NCBI GenBank assembly: GCA_947625205.1
Contig: CANQNN010000011.1
Span: forward strand, 1-64,000
From: an uncultured Lachnospiraceae bacterium
Lineage (GTDB): Bacteria > Bacillota > Clostridia > Lachnospirales > Lachnospiraceae
Reading direction: 5' to 3'
Length of the DNA stretch: 64,000 bases
Below, piece after piece: positions 18,092 to 25,833 of this stretch. A model generated the notes under the pieces. That model searched no databases and was not told the DNA's origin. It worked only from the letters and a program-made list of their open reading frames with translations. Position 1 is the first letter of the stretch. Every line of letters begins with the position of its first letter. The translations under genes and the position numbers were made by a program.

Positions 18092-18745
18092 ATGATGGAA
18101 CAGATTATTCTGGTCGGTTTTGGCGGTCATGCCAAAAGCGTTATAGATTGTATGGAAGCATCGGGGCAATATGAGATCGTCGGTTATACGGATCCGGCAG
18201 CCGACAGCGGATATCGGGGGTATCGCTGTCTCGGGACGGACGAGGTCTTGCAGAGATACTACGATGAAGGGGTCGCGAATGCTTTTGTCTCGGTGGGTTA
18301 TATGGGAAAAGGAGATCTGCGGCTGCGCCTCTACCGGCTGTTGAAAACAATAGGTTATACGCTTCCGTCGATCATCGATCCTGCGGCGGCGGTGGCGGCG
18401 GATGCCGTTATAGGCGAGGGATGTTTCGTCGGGAAAAACGCAGTGATCAATGCAAGCACTACAGTGGGCGAAATGTGTATCGTCAACAGCGGCGCGATCG
18501 TGGAACATGACTGTGCGGTTGGCGGTTTTTCACATATAGCGGTAGGTGCAGTCTTGTGCGGGAATGTCAGAGTCGGCAGAGCGGCTTTTATCGGAGCGAA
18601 CGCTACCGTGATTCAGGGCAGAAACGTCGGTGATGGCTGTATTATCGGCGCAGGAGAAGTCTTGCGGCAAGATTTGGAGGGAAAACATATGTTTAGCAGG
18701 AATACGGTGCAAAAGATTTCAGGGGGGGGGAGTAAAAGAATATAA
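18092..18745 (+). CDS. NeuD/PglD/LegH-like sugar O/N-acyltransferase, with poly-G tract in its last codons
   Basis: The 217-residue protein starts at ATG 18092 or 18095. It has an N-terminal Rossmann-like PglD_N domain (IILVGFGGHAKSVIDCME, about residues 4-21) followed by left-handed beta-helix hexapeptides with a catalytic-type His in VEHDC. Relatives acetylate the C4 amine of a 4-amino-6-deoxy sugar (PglD, LegH). In this context LegH of the legionaminic pathway is the best guess. The nine-G tract at 18722-18730 encodes GGG five codons before the stop. Slippage would not destroy the fold. Ten G ends the protein after SGGGE. Eight G adds a hydrophobic tail of about 25 residues ending at a TAA near 18802. 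Confidence 0.8.
   Translation: MMEQIILVGFGGHAKSVIDCMEASGQYEIVGYTDPAADSGYRGYRCLGTDEVLQRYYDEGVANAFVSVGYMGKGDLRLRLYRLLKTIGYTLPSIIDPAAAVAADAVIGEGCFVGKNAVINASTTVGEMCIVNSGAIVEHDCAVGGFSHIAVGAVLCGNVRVGRAAFIGANATVIQGRNVGDGCIIGAGEVLRQDLEGKHMFSRNTVQKISGGGSKRI
18722..18730 (+). repeat. Poly-G tract (9 G) at the 3' end of the LegH-like gene, in frame
   Basis: Nine G near the stop codon. Length changes would swap the C-terminal tail rather than inactivate the enzyme: short acidic end with 10 G, long aromatic tail with 8 G. Confidence 0.8.
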
Positions 18746-18867
18746 GTTTATCTGCTTTTATTATATTGCGAATCATTCGTGCCATTATAAACGACGAATA
18801 TAAATGAGGGTTTCACTGATGACTCAAGTTGCAAAAAGCAATACATTTATTTAAACGGAGACGGATA

Positions 18868-19860
18868 ATGGGCGAAATGGAAAACGTATGTAAAGGATTC
18901 TATACAAAGCAGGAATTGTTGGACATCGGGTTTGCCAAAGTGGGCGATAATGTTTTGATAAGTAATAGATGTAGTATTTATCAGGCAGATCAAATGGAAA
19001 TAGGTAATAATGTCAGGATTGACGATTTTTGCATATTGATTGGCAGGATTGTTTTAGGCAATAATATACATATAGGTGCTTTTTGCCATTTGAGCGGGGG
19101 AAGCGGTATTATTATGGAAGATTTTTCGGGACTTTCCCAACGATGTTCGCTTTATACTCAAAGCGATGATTATAGCGGTGAATCATTGACTAATCCCACG
19201 ATCCCGAATCAATATAAAAACATCAAATCCGGAAGGATCAAAATAGGAAAACATTCGATTATCGGGGCATCTTGTGTTATATTACCGGATGTTGTGATTG
19301 GGGAAGGCGTATCTGTAGGGGCCATGAGTTTAATCAATAGGTCGATAGATGCATGGACTATTAATGCGGGTGTGCCATGTAAAGTAATACGAAGTAGAAA
19401 TAAGAAGGTTCTTGAACTTGAAAAACAATATGAAGAACAGAAAAAGAAATTAAACAATAGATTTTTTGTGGGTCAAAAAGTATCCGTTAAAAAGAAGATA
19501 ACGCAAGAAGATGTTGAGAAATATGCGAAGTTAAGCGGAGATTATAACGGATTGCATGTAGATGAGCAGGTTGCTTCAAGATCCATGTTTGGAAGAAGAG
19601 TATGCCATGGTATGCTGATTGGGTCATACATCTCGGCAGTTCTCGGAATGAATCTTCCGGGCGAAGGCAGTATATATTTGTCGCAGGATATGGATTACAA
19701 AAAACCGGTTTATTTTAACGATGAGATCACTATTACTGTTGAAATAGAGGAAATTATAGAAAGAAATGATATTATATGTTTGCGAACAGATGTTATGAAA
19801 CAAGACGGAACATTAGCTGTTACGGGCAAGGCAAAAATTATGTTTAAAGAAATTTCTTGA
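18868..19860 (+). CDS. Fusion: left-handed beta-helix acyltransferase + MaoC-type (R)-hydratase domain
   Basis: The protein has 330 residues from ATG 18868 with GGAG at 18857-18860. Residues about 20-180 are hexapeptide-repeat beta-helix (IGNNVRIDDFCILIGRIVLG, later VIGEGVSVGAM and GVPCKVI), the fold of sugar acetyltransferases. A charged linker rich in Lys/Glu (about 185-205) leads to a hot-dog MaoC domain with the hydratase motif YAKLSGDYNGLHVDE, in which D225 and H230 give the catalytic D-x4-H pair. MaoC domains of this sort hydrate enoyl-CoA to (R)-3-hydroxyacyl-CoA. The fusion suggests an enzyme that makes and transfers a 3-hydroxybutyryl-type group to an amino sugar, a known decoration of legionaminic and pseudaminic acids. 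The 122-base gap upstream shows AT-rich sequence and no convincing promoter. Confidence 0.85.
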   Translation: MGEMENVCKGFYTKQELLDIGFAKVGDNVLISNRCSIYQADQMEIGNNVRIDDFCILIGRIVLGNNIHIGAFCHLSGGSGIIMEDFSGLSQRCSLYTQSDDYSGESLTNPTIPNQYKNIKSGRIKIGKHSIIGASCVILPDVVIGEGVSVGAMSLINRSIDAWTINAGVPCKVIRSRNKKVLELEKQYEEQKKKLNNRFFVGQKVSVKKKITQEDVEKYAKLSGDYNGLHVDEQVASRSMFGRRVCHGMLIGSYISAVLGMNLPGEGSIYLSQDMDYKKPVYFNDEITITVEIEEIIERNDIICLRTDVMKQDGTLAVTGKAKIMFKEIS

Positions 19861-19876
19861 TTTGGAAGGAAGTACA

Positions 19877-20875
19877 ATGGAAAAAATCTTTATCATCGCG
19901 GAAGCGGGCGTTAATCATAACGGCGATATCGGCATTGCCAGACAACTGGTCGATGCGGCGGCTGCAAGCGGCGCAGATGCCGTGAAGTTTCAGACTTTTA
20001 TCGGCGAAAAGTGTATTTCTGCCCATGCGGAGAAAGCCAATTATCAGAAAGAAACGGTTGGAGAAGCTGGAAGCCAACTCGCTATGATCAAAAAGCTGGA
20101 ACTGAGTTTTGATGATTTTCGTGAATTAAAGACATATTGTGAGGAAAAAGGGATACTCTTTATGTCTACGGCTTTTGACATAGACAGCGCCCGTTTTTTG
20201 AATGAACTGGGACTGACGATATATAAGATCCCTTCCGGAGAAATCACCAATTATCCGCTATTGAAGACGATCGCACAATTTGGCAGGAAGGTGATCATGT
20301 CCACGGGTATGAGCGAGCTGGAAGAGATCGGCAGGGCGATGGAGGTATTGCGGCAGTTTGGCACGACGGATATCTCACTCTTACACTGCAATACACAATA
20401 TCCGACGCCTATGGAAGATGTCAATCTGCGGGCGATGCACAAATTGGAAGAACTGTTCCAAGTGCCTGCAGGCTATTCCGATCATACCTTGGGGATCGAG
20501 ATACCGATCGCGGCCGCGGCTCTTGGCGCAACTGTTATTGAAAAACATTTTACACTTGACAGAGACATGGAAGGGCCTGATCACAAGGCCAGTCTCGAAC
20601 CCGATGAACTGAAAAGCATGGTCAAAGCGATACGCAATATAGAAATGGCTATGGGGGATGGAATAAAAAGGATAACGGCTTCGGAAAAAGAGAATCTGGA
20701 CATTGCACGTAAGAGCATCGTGGCAGCCAGACCGATCAGGCAGGGAGAAACCTTTACGGAAGCGAACATTGCTGCGAAGAGACCGGGAAACGGGATCTCG
20801 CCAATGAGGTGGAATGAAGTGATCGGGCAAAGCGCAATAAGGGATTTTAGAACAGACGAGTTGATCGAATTATGA
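19877..20875 (+). CDS. legI: NeuB-family nonulosonic acid synthase (probable legionaminic acid synthase)
   Basis: The 332-residue protein starts at ATG 19877, six bases after GGAAGGA. The N-terminal TIM barrel opens FIIAEAGVNHNGD, continues with DAVKFQTF and carries the HCNTQYP and YSDHTLG segments that line the NeuB active site. The C-terminal region (about 275-332, KSIVAARPIRQGETFTEANI, then KRPGNGISP) is the antifreeze-like SAF domain of this family. It condenses PEP with a six-carbon amino sugar to a nine-carbon acid. The linked LegG, LegB and LegF genes point to legionaminic acid. It overlaps the LegG gene by 4 nt. Confidence 0.88.
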   Translation: MEKIFIIAEAGVNHNGDIGIARQLVDAAAASGADAVKFQTFIGEKCISAHAEKANYQKETVGEAGSQLAMIKKLELSFDDFRELKTYCEEKGILFMSTAFDIDSARFLNELGLTIYKIPSGEITNYPLLKTIAQFGRKVIMSTGMSELEEIGRAMEVLRQFGTTDISLLHCNTQYPTPMEDVNLRAMHKLEELFQVPAGYSDHTLGIEIPIAAAALGATVIEKHFTLDRDMEGPDHKASLEPDELKSMVKAIRNIEMAMGDGIKRITASEKENLDIARKSIVAARPIRQGETFTEANIAAKRPGNGISPMRWNEVIGQSAIRDFRTDELIEL

Positions 20876-22041
20876 AAAAAGTGTGCATCATTACAGGGAC
20901 AAGAGCGGAATATGGTTTATTAAAACCGGTTATCGACAAAGTGTACCATAGTGAAGAACTGGAACTTCGACTGGTTGTGACGGGAATGCATCTGTCAGGT
21001 GAATTTGGTTGGACATATCGAGAAATCGAGGGGGACGGCTATCCTATCGATGCGAAGATAGAAATGCTGCTCAGTTCCGATACGCCCGTTGGGATTACAA
21101 AGTCTATGGGAGTAGCATTGATTGGATTTGCCGATTATTTTGCAAGCCACAGACCGGATATTGCAGTGATCTTGGGAGACCGCTATGAGATGCTGGCGGC
21201 GGCTTCCGCGGCTATGACGGCAAGGGTTCCGATTGCGCACATACATGGTGGGGAGAAAACCGAAGGCGCGATGGACGAGGCAATCAGACATTCGATAACC
21301 AAAATGAGCCAGATACACTTTACGGCAACGGAAGAATATCGAAGAAGAGTCATACAGCTTGGGGAACAACCGGATACCGTATACAATGTGGGCTCTTTAG
21401 GCGTCGAAAACGTCAAGAACATTAAGCTGTTAAAGCAAGACGAGTTAGAAGAATCTATGGGATTCCGATTTACGGACAAGACGCTCATGATCACATACCA
21501 TCCGGTGACGTTGGAGACATATACAGCCGCGGAGCAGTTTAAAAATATTTTGTCGGTCATTGATGCCCACCGAGAGTTGTCGGTGATTTTTACCAAGGCG
21601 AATGCGGATACGGACGGTAGGATCATCAATCAAATGATTGATGAATATGCGGCAAAGAACGGCGAGCGGTGCAAGGCATATGCTTCCCTCGGACAAGTCC
21701 GGTATCTTAGTGCTTTACAGTACTGCGCGGCAGTTATAGGCAATTCTTCCAGTGGAATTGCGGAAGTACCGTCCTTTGGAATCCCTACGGTGGATGTCGG
21801 AGACAGGCAGAGAGGAAGACTCAGTGCAGAATCGGTCATTCACTGTGGCAGCAGCGCAGCCGAGATCAATACAGCACTGACGACGGCGCTGTCTGCAGAA
21901 TTTAGGGATAGCCTTGATGATATCAGCAATCCTTATGAAAAAGCCGGAACATCGGATATGATAGTTTGCACGATTAAAGAATTCCTGCAGGTGGGAATTG
22001 ACATGAAAAAAAAGTTTTACGACATACGATGGGAGATATAA
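20872..22041 (+). CDS. legG: Hydrolysing NDP-sugar 2-epimerase (NeuC/LegG)
   Basis: The 389-residue protein begins CIITGTRAEYGLLKPVI, the NeuC signature, then shows AVILGDRYEMLAAA, IAHIHGGE and the late GNSSSGIAEVPSFGIP with VDVGDRQRGR. These are the UDP/GDP-binding motifs of hydrolysing 2-epimerases with a GT-B-like fold. It releases nucleotide and inverts C2, producing the free sugar used by the upstream synthase. In the legionaminic route this is LegG acting on GDP-2,4-diacetamido-2,4,6-trideoxy-glucose. NeuC acting on UDP-GlcNAc is the alternative. The ATG overlaps the synthase stop, so the two are translationally coupled. Confidence 0.87.
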   Translation: MKKVCIITGTRAEYGLLKPVIDKVYHSEELELRLVVTGMHLSGEFGWTYREIEGDGYPIDAKIEMLLSSDTPVGITKSMGVALIGFADYFASHRPDIAVILGDRYEMLAAASAAMTARVPIAHIHGGEKTEGAMDEAIRHSITKMSQIHFTATEEYRRRVIQLGEQPDTVYNVGSLGVENVKNIKLLKQDELEESMGFRFTDKTLMITYHPVTLETYTAAEQFKNILSVIDAHRELSVIFTKANADTDGRIINQMIDEYAAKNGERCKAYASLGQVRYLSALQYCAAVIGNSSSGIAEVPSFGIPTVDVGDRQRGRLSAESVIHCGSSAAEINTALTTALSAEFRDSLDDISNPYEKAGTSDMIVCTIKEFLQVGIDMKKKFYDIRWEI

Positions 22042-22044
22042 AAC

Positions 22045-23025
22045 GTGAAAAAAGTATTGGTGACCGGCGCAGACGGATTTATTGGAAGTCATCTGGCGGA
22101 GAGTTTATTGGAAAAGGGATATGATGTCAAGGCCTTTGTCCTGTATAATTCTTTCAACACATGGGGGTGGTTGGACACCTTTCCGAAAGAAAAACTGAAA
22201 GAAATTGAGATATTCAGTGGAGATATCCGGGATCCGAACGGTGTCAAAGAAGCTATGAAGGGAGTAGACGGTGTTTTTCATCTTGCAGCGCTGATTGCGA
22301 TTCCGTTCAGTTATCATTCACCGGATTCCTATGTGGATACGAACATCAAGGGCACGCTGAACGTCCTGCAGACGGCCCGGTCTCTGGAAACGGAAAGGGT
22401 CATGGTCACATCAACGTCCGAAGTATACGGCACGGCGCAGTATGTTCCTATTGACGAGCAGCATCCCTTTCAGGGGCAGTCGCCTTACTCTGCCACTAAG
22501 ATAGGGGCCGATCGGCTGGCTGAGAGTTTTTACAGGAGTTTTGATCTCCCGGTCTCCATTGTGAGGCCGTTTAATACCTATGGACCGCGCCAATCTGCGC
22601 GGGCGGTGATTCCGACGATTATCACACAGCTTTTGGCGGGACAGACCGAAATCAAACTTGGGGCGTTGACACCGACGCGGGATTTTAACTATGTAAAGGA
22701 TACGGCAGACGGATTTATTGCGATCGCGGAATCCGACAGCACCGTTGGTGAGGAGATCAACATAGCGACAGGGAGGGAGATTTCTATCGGCGCACTGGCG
22801 CAGGAGATTATCGCACAGATCAATCCGGAAGCAAAGATCATCTGCGATGAGGATCGCCTCAGGCCGGAAAAAAGTGAGGTAAACAGGCTGCTGGGAAGTA
22901 ATGAAAAACTCAAGCGGCTTACGGGGTGGAGTCCAAAGTATACGTTTGAACAGGGTATTGCCGAAACGATCGCATGGCTGCGGGATCATCTGGATTCCTA
23001 TAAGAGCGATATTTATAATATATAG
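22045..23025 (+). CDS. legB: NAD-dependent 4,6-dehydratase, LegB type
   Basis: The 326-residue protein starts at GTG 22045 after GGGAGA. It is an extended SDR with the NAD motif VTGADGFIGSHL at residues about 5-16, an AALIAIPFSYHSP segment, the active-site TSTSEVYG strand and YSATK carrying the catalytic Tyr-x3-Lys. The NSFNTWGWLD segment near residue 37 is typical of the LegB/GDP-GlcNAc 4,6-dehydratase subgroup. It should convert GDP-GlcNAc to the 4-keto-6-deoxy sugar, the step after the PtmE-like nucleotidyltransferase. The aminotransferase that should follow it (LegC) is not adjacent and is not clearly identified in the window. Confidence 0.85.
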   Translation: MKKVLVTGADGFIGSHLAESLLEKGYDVKAFVLYNSFNTWGWLDTFPKEKLKEIEIFSGDIRDPNGVKEAMKGVDGVFHLAALIAIPFSYHSPDSYVDTNIKGTLNVLQTARSLETERVMVTSTSEVYGTAQYVPIDEQHPFQGQSPYSATKIGADRLAESFYRSFDLPVSIVRPFNTYGPRQSARAVIPTIITQLLAGQTEIKLGALTPTRDFNYVKDTADGFIAIAESDSTVGEEINIATGREISIGALAQEIIAQINPEAKIICDEDRLRPEKSEVNRLLGSNEKLKRLTGWSPKYTFEQGIAETIAWLRDHLDSYKSDIYNI

Positions 23026-23074
23026 CGGCAGCTTACGGAACATATGCGTAATGGCGGAGTGGAGATCAGACAAG

Positions 23075-24049
23075 ATGACGATTTGGATAATAGGTCTTGG
23101 GTCAATGGGCAAAAGGCGGATACGTCTGATACGACAAATGTATCCGGGCACTGTGTTGATTGGGATCGACAGTGCAGAAGAGAGGCAGAATGATGCGGCA
23201 AGGCAGTTTGGTATCGAGTGTTTCCTGTCGATGGAAGCGGCGGCGGAACATCACAAACCGGACTGCGTGTTTGTGTGTACATCGCCTCTGTCACATGCAG
23301 ATCTGATCCACAGATCTCTGGAGAAAGGCTATCATGTTTTTACGGAGATCAATCTGGTCGCGGACGGATACAGAGAGAATATGGCATTGGCAAAACAGAA
23401 AGGGCTGACATTATTTCTCTCGTCTACGCCCATCTATCGTGATGAGATGCGCAGCATTACGGAGTTGGTGGCTGCTGACGGCCATAAGGTGAGTTATGTT
23501 TATCATGTGGGGCAATATTTGCCGGACTGGCATCCGTGGGAGACATACAAGGATTTTTTCGTTGGGAAAAGAAAGACAAATGGCTGCAGAGAAATACTGG
23601 CAATCGAGCTTCCGTGGATGTGCAGAGCGTTTGGCGAAATAGAGGATATTCAAGTGATGTCCGCACATTTGACGGATCTTGACATCGATTATTGCGATCA
23701 GTATATGGTACAGATTGCTCACACAAACGGTAATGTAGGCACTTTTATTGTGGATGTGGTGTGCAGAAAAGCAGTGCGTCGGCTTGAAGTCTACAACGAA
23801 GATCTGTATATTGAATGGGAAGGGACGCCGCAGACACTCAGAAAGTTGGATATTCACAATGCTCGCATGGAGGAGATACCTGTTGGAAAATATCACAATG
23901 AGCCGGGGTACAGTGAGTTTGTAAATGAATATGCCTATATGAACGAAATACGAGCTTTCTTTGAGACGCTGCAAGGCGCGAAACCTTTGTACACGATGGT
24001 GGACGATGAAAAGATCCTTGCATGGATCGACCGAATAGAGAAAGGGTAA
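23075..24049 (+). CDS. Gfo/Idh/MocA-family oxidoreductase in the nonulosonate block
   Basis: The 324-residue protein starts at ATG 23075, ten bases after GGAG. The N-terminal Rossmann domain opens WIIGLGSMGKRRIRLI, with a CTSPLSHADL strand and HVFTEINLV in place of the usual EKP lysine motif. The replacement of EKP by TEIN means the canonical catalytic lysine may be missing, so activity or substrate could differ from typical members. The C-terminal half is the Gfo/Idh/MocA alpha/beta sheet domain. Oxidoreductases of this family accompany legionaminic clusters in Campylobacter (ptm genes) with poorly defined roles. It sits 17 bases before the CMP-synthetase gene. Confidence 0.75.
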   Translation: MTIWIIGLGSMGKRRIRLIRQMYPGTVLIGIDSAEERQNDAARQFGIECFLSMEAAAEHHKPDCVFVCTSPLSHADLIHRSLEKGYHVFTEINLVADGYRENMALAKQKGLTLFLSSTPIYRDEMRSITELVAADGHKVSYVYHVGQYLPDWHPWETYKDFFVGKRKTNGCREILAIELPWMCRAFGEIEDIQVMSAHLTDLDIDYCDQYMVQIAHTNGNVGTFIVDVVCRKAVRRLEVYNEDLYIEWEGTPQTLRKLDIHNARMEEIPVGKYHNEPGYSEFVNEYAYMNEIRAFFETLQGAKPLYTMVDDEKILAWIDRIEKG

Positions 24050-24066
24050 GATGAGAGGATAATGGC

Positions 24067-24828
24067 ATGAACGTACTTGTAACTGTATGCGCCCGAGCGG
24101 GTTCCAAGGGGGTAAAAAGTAAAAATGTCAGGGATTTTTGCGGAAATCCTTTGCTGTATTATACGTTAGCAGCTTATAGGAATTTTCTCAGGCATAAACC
24201 GGCGCAGACGGAAGAGATACGGCTTGCGTTAAATACGGACAGCCGTGAACTGCTCCGGCAGATGGACAATACCGGCGAAGCCTATCTCATGATCGAAAGG
24301 GCTGATACGTTGGCGGGCGATACCGTATCAAAATTTGATGTCATCAAGGATACGCTGCTAAAGAGTGAGAAGATGACGGGGCTGATGTATGATGTGGTGT
24401 TGGATCTTGACCTGACGTCTCCGATACGGACTTGGGAAGATATTGTAGGGACACTGGATGCACTGCTGCGGGAAGATAGGGCGGATATTGCATACAGTGT
24501 GACTGAGGCTAGGCGATCTCCGTATTTTAATATCGTCTGTCAAAAGGAAAACGGATTTTATGCACCTGTGCTGGCAAGTAGGGCAGTGGCGAGGCAACAG
24601 ACACCCGTGTGTTATGATATGAACGCTTCGATCTATGCTTATAGAAGATCGCATTTGATGACGGGTACGATGCATGATAGGAATGCGGTGGTGTGGGTCA
24701 TGAAAGATACCGGCATTCTTGACATCGATCATGAAGGGGATCTGGAATTGATGGAAGTGATTTTTCGATATTTTGTCAATACGGACGCAAAGTTTAACAA
24801 ACAATATGCCGATCTGCTCGATCTGTAG
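24067..24828 (+). CDS. legF: CMP-nonulosonate cytidylyltransferase (NeuA/LegF family)
   Basis: The 253-residue protein begins NVLVTVCARAGSKGVKSKNV, matching the ARxGSKG-KN CTP-binding motif of CMP-sialic acid synthetases. It continues with an LDLTSPIR segment where family members coordinate the metal and sugar. Its length is close to LegF/PtmB. It activates the nonulosonic acid as CMP-sugar, the donor for glycosyltransferases. A second cytidylyltransferase domain is encoded at 25834 as part of a fusion, implying two CMP-activated products or a division of labour. Confidence 0.87.
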   Translation: MNVLVTVCARAGSKGVKSKNVRDFCGNPLLYYTLAAYRNFLRHKPAQTEEIRLALNTDSRELLRQMDNTGEAYLMIERADTLAGDTVSKFDVIKDTLLKSEKMTGLMYDVVLDLDLTSPIRTWEDIVGTLDALLREDRADIAYSVTEARRSPYFNIVCQKENGFYAPVLASRAVARQQTPVCYDMNASIYAYRRSHLMTGTMHDRNAVVWVMKDTGILDIDHEGDLELMEVIFRYFVNTDAKFNKQYADLLDL

Positions 24829-24838
24829 GAGAACCGTT

Positions 24839-25768
24839 ATGAAAGTGTGTTTTGTAGGAAGCGGCTCTATTGGAAGACGACATATGAAAAATCTGCATGA
24901 TCTCTGTCAGGATAGCGGGGAGGAGCTGAACCTTCATGTACTGCGCAGCGGGGCGCGGGGCGCGCTGCCGTCGGAACTGACCGGTATCGTACGACGGGAG
25001 GCGTTTTCTTCCTGCGAACTCGATCCTGATTACGATGCTGTTTTTATCTGTAATCCGACGTTTCGGCATTATGACACTATATGTGGGTTGAAAAATCATT
25101 CACGCTGCTTTTTTGTGGAAAAGCCGGTATTTGACCGCACGGATTATCGGCTTGAGGATATGGAACTGCCGTCGGGTAATCAGTATTATGTCGCGTGTCC
25201 TTTGCGCTACAGCAGGGTATTGATGAGAGCCAAAGAGATTTTGCGGAACAGAAGGGTAGTCAGCGCACAGGCAGTATCGTCCTCTTATCTGCCGGATTGG
25301 CGGGAGGGAGTGGACTACAGACAGACCTATTCCGCTAAAAAGGAAGAAGGCGGCGGCGTGCGGATCGATCTGATCCATGAGTGGGATTATCTGGCGGATC
25401 TGTTCGGACAGCCGGAAGAAGTGTTTTCGCTGTCGGGGAAATATTCTGACCTCGAGATCACGAGCGAAGATCTGGCGGTCTATATAGCCCGTTATTCGGA
25501 CAAGCTTTTGGAACTGCATCTCGATTATTTTGGCAGACAGCCAAAACGGTATCTGCGGGTATGGACTTCCGAAGAAGAGTATCTGTTTGATATCCTGAAC
25601 GGCAGCATATATACAGACGGCGTCATGACCGAATCTTTCCATGAGGAAAGGAATGAGATGTATCTGAGAGAAATGGCGTATTTTATGGAGTTGATAGATG
25701 GAAAGGTCAAGGACAGTAACACTCTGGAACATGCTTATCAGACAATGAAAATAGCCATTCTGAAATAA
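24839..25768 (+). CDS. Gfo/Idh/MocA-family oxidoreductase (second)
   Basis: The 309-residue protein starts at ATG 24839 with AGGAG seven bases upstream. It shows KVCFVGSGSIGRRHMKNL (Rossmann dinucleotide motif), a VFICNPTFRHYD strand and CFFVEKPVF, which retains the family EKP lysine, unlike the oxidoreductase at 23075. Later segments GGGVRIDLIHEWDYL match the substrate-site region of the family. It likely performs an NAD(P)-linked oxidation or reduction on a sugar or free nonulosonate. Position between two CMP-synthetase genes ties it to nonulosonate tailoring. A short AT-rich gap of 65 bases follows. Confidence 0.8.
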   Translation: MKVCFVGSGSIGRRHMKNLHDLCQDSGEELNLHVLRSGARGALPSELTGIVRREAFSSCELDPDYDAVFICNPTFRHYDTICGLKNHSRCFFVEKPVFDRTDYRLEDMELPSGNQYYVACPLRYSRVLMRAKEILRNRRVVSAQAVSSSYLPDWREGVDYRQTYSAKKEEGGGVRIDLIHEWDYLADLFGQPEEVFSLSGKYSDLEITSEDLAVYIARYSDKLLELHLDYFGRQPKRYLRVWTSEEEYLFDILNGSIYTDGVMTESFHEERNEMYLREMAYFMELIDGKVKDSNTLEHAYQTMKIAILK

Positions 25769-25833
25769 TGTTTATACATTTTTGCTATTATAAAATGGGA
25801 AAATAGAAAAATATAGAAAATAGGGTATATGAG

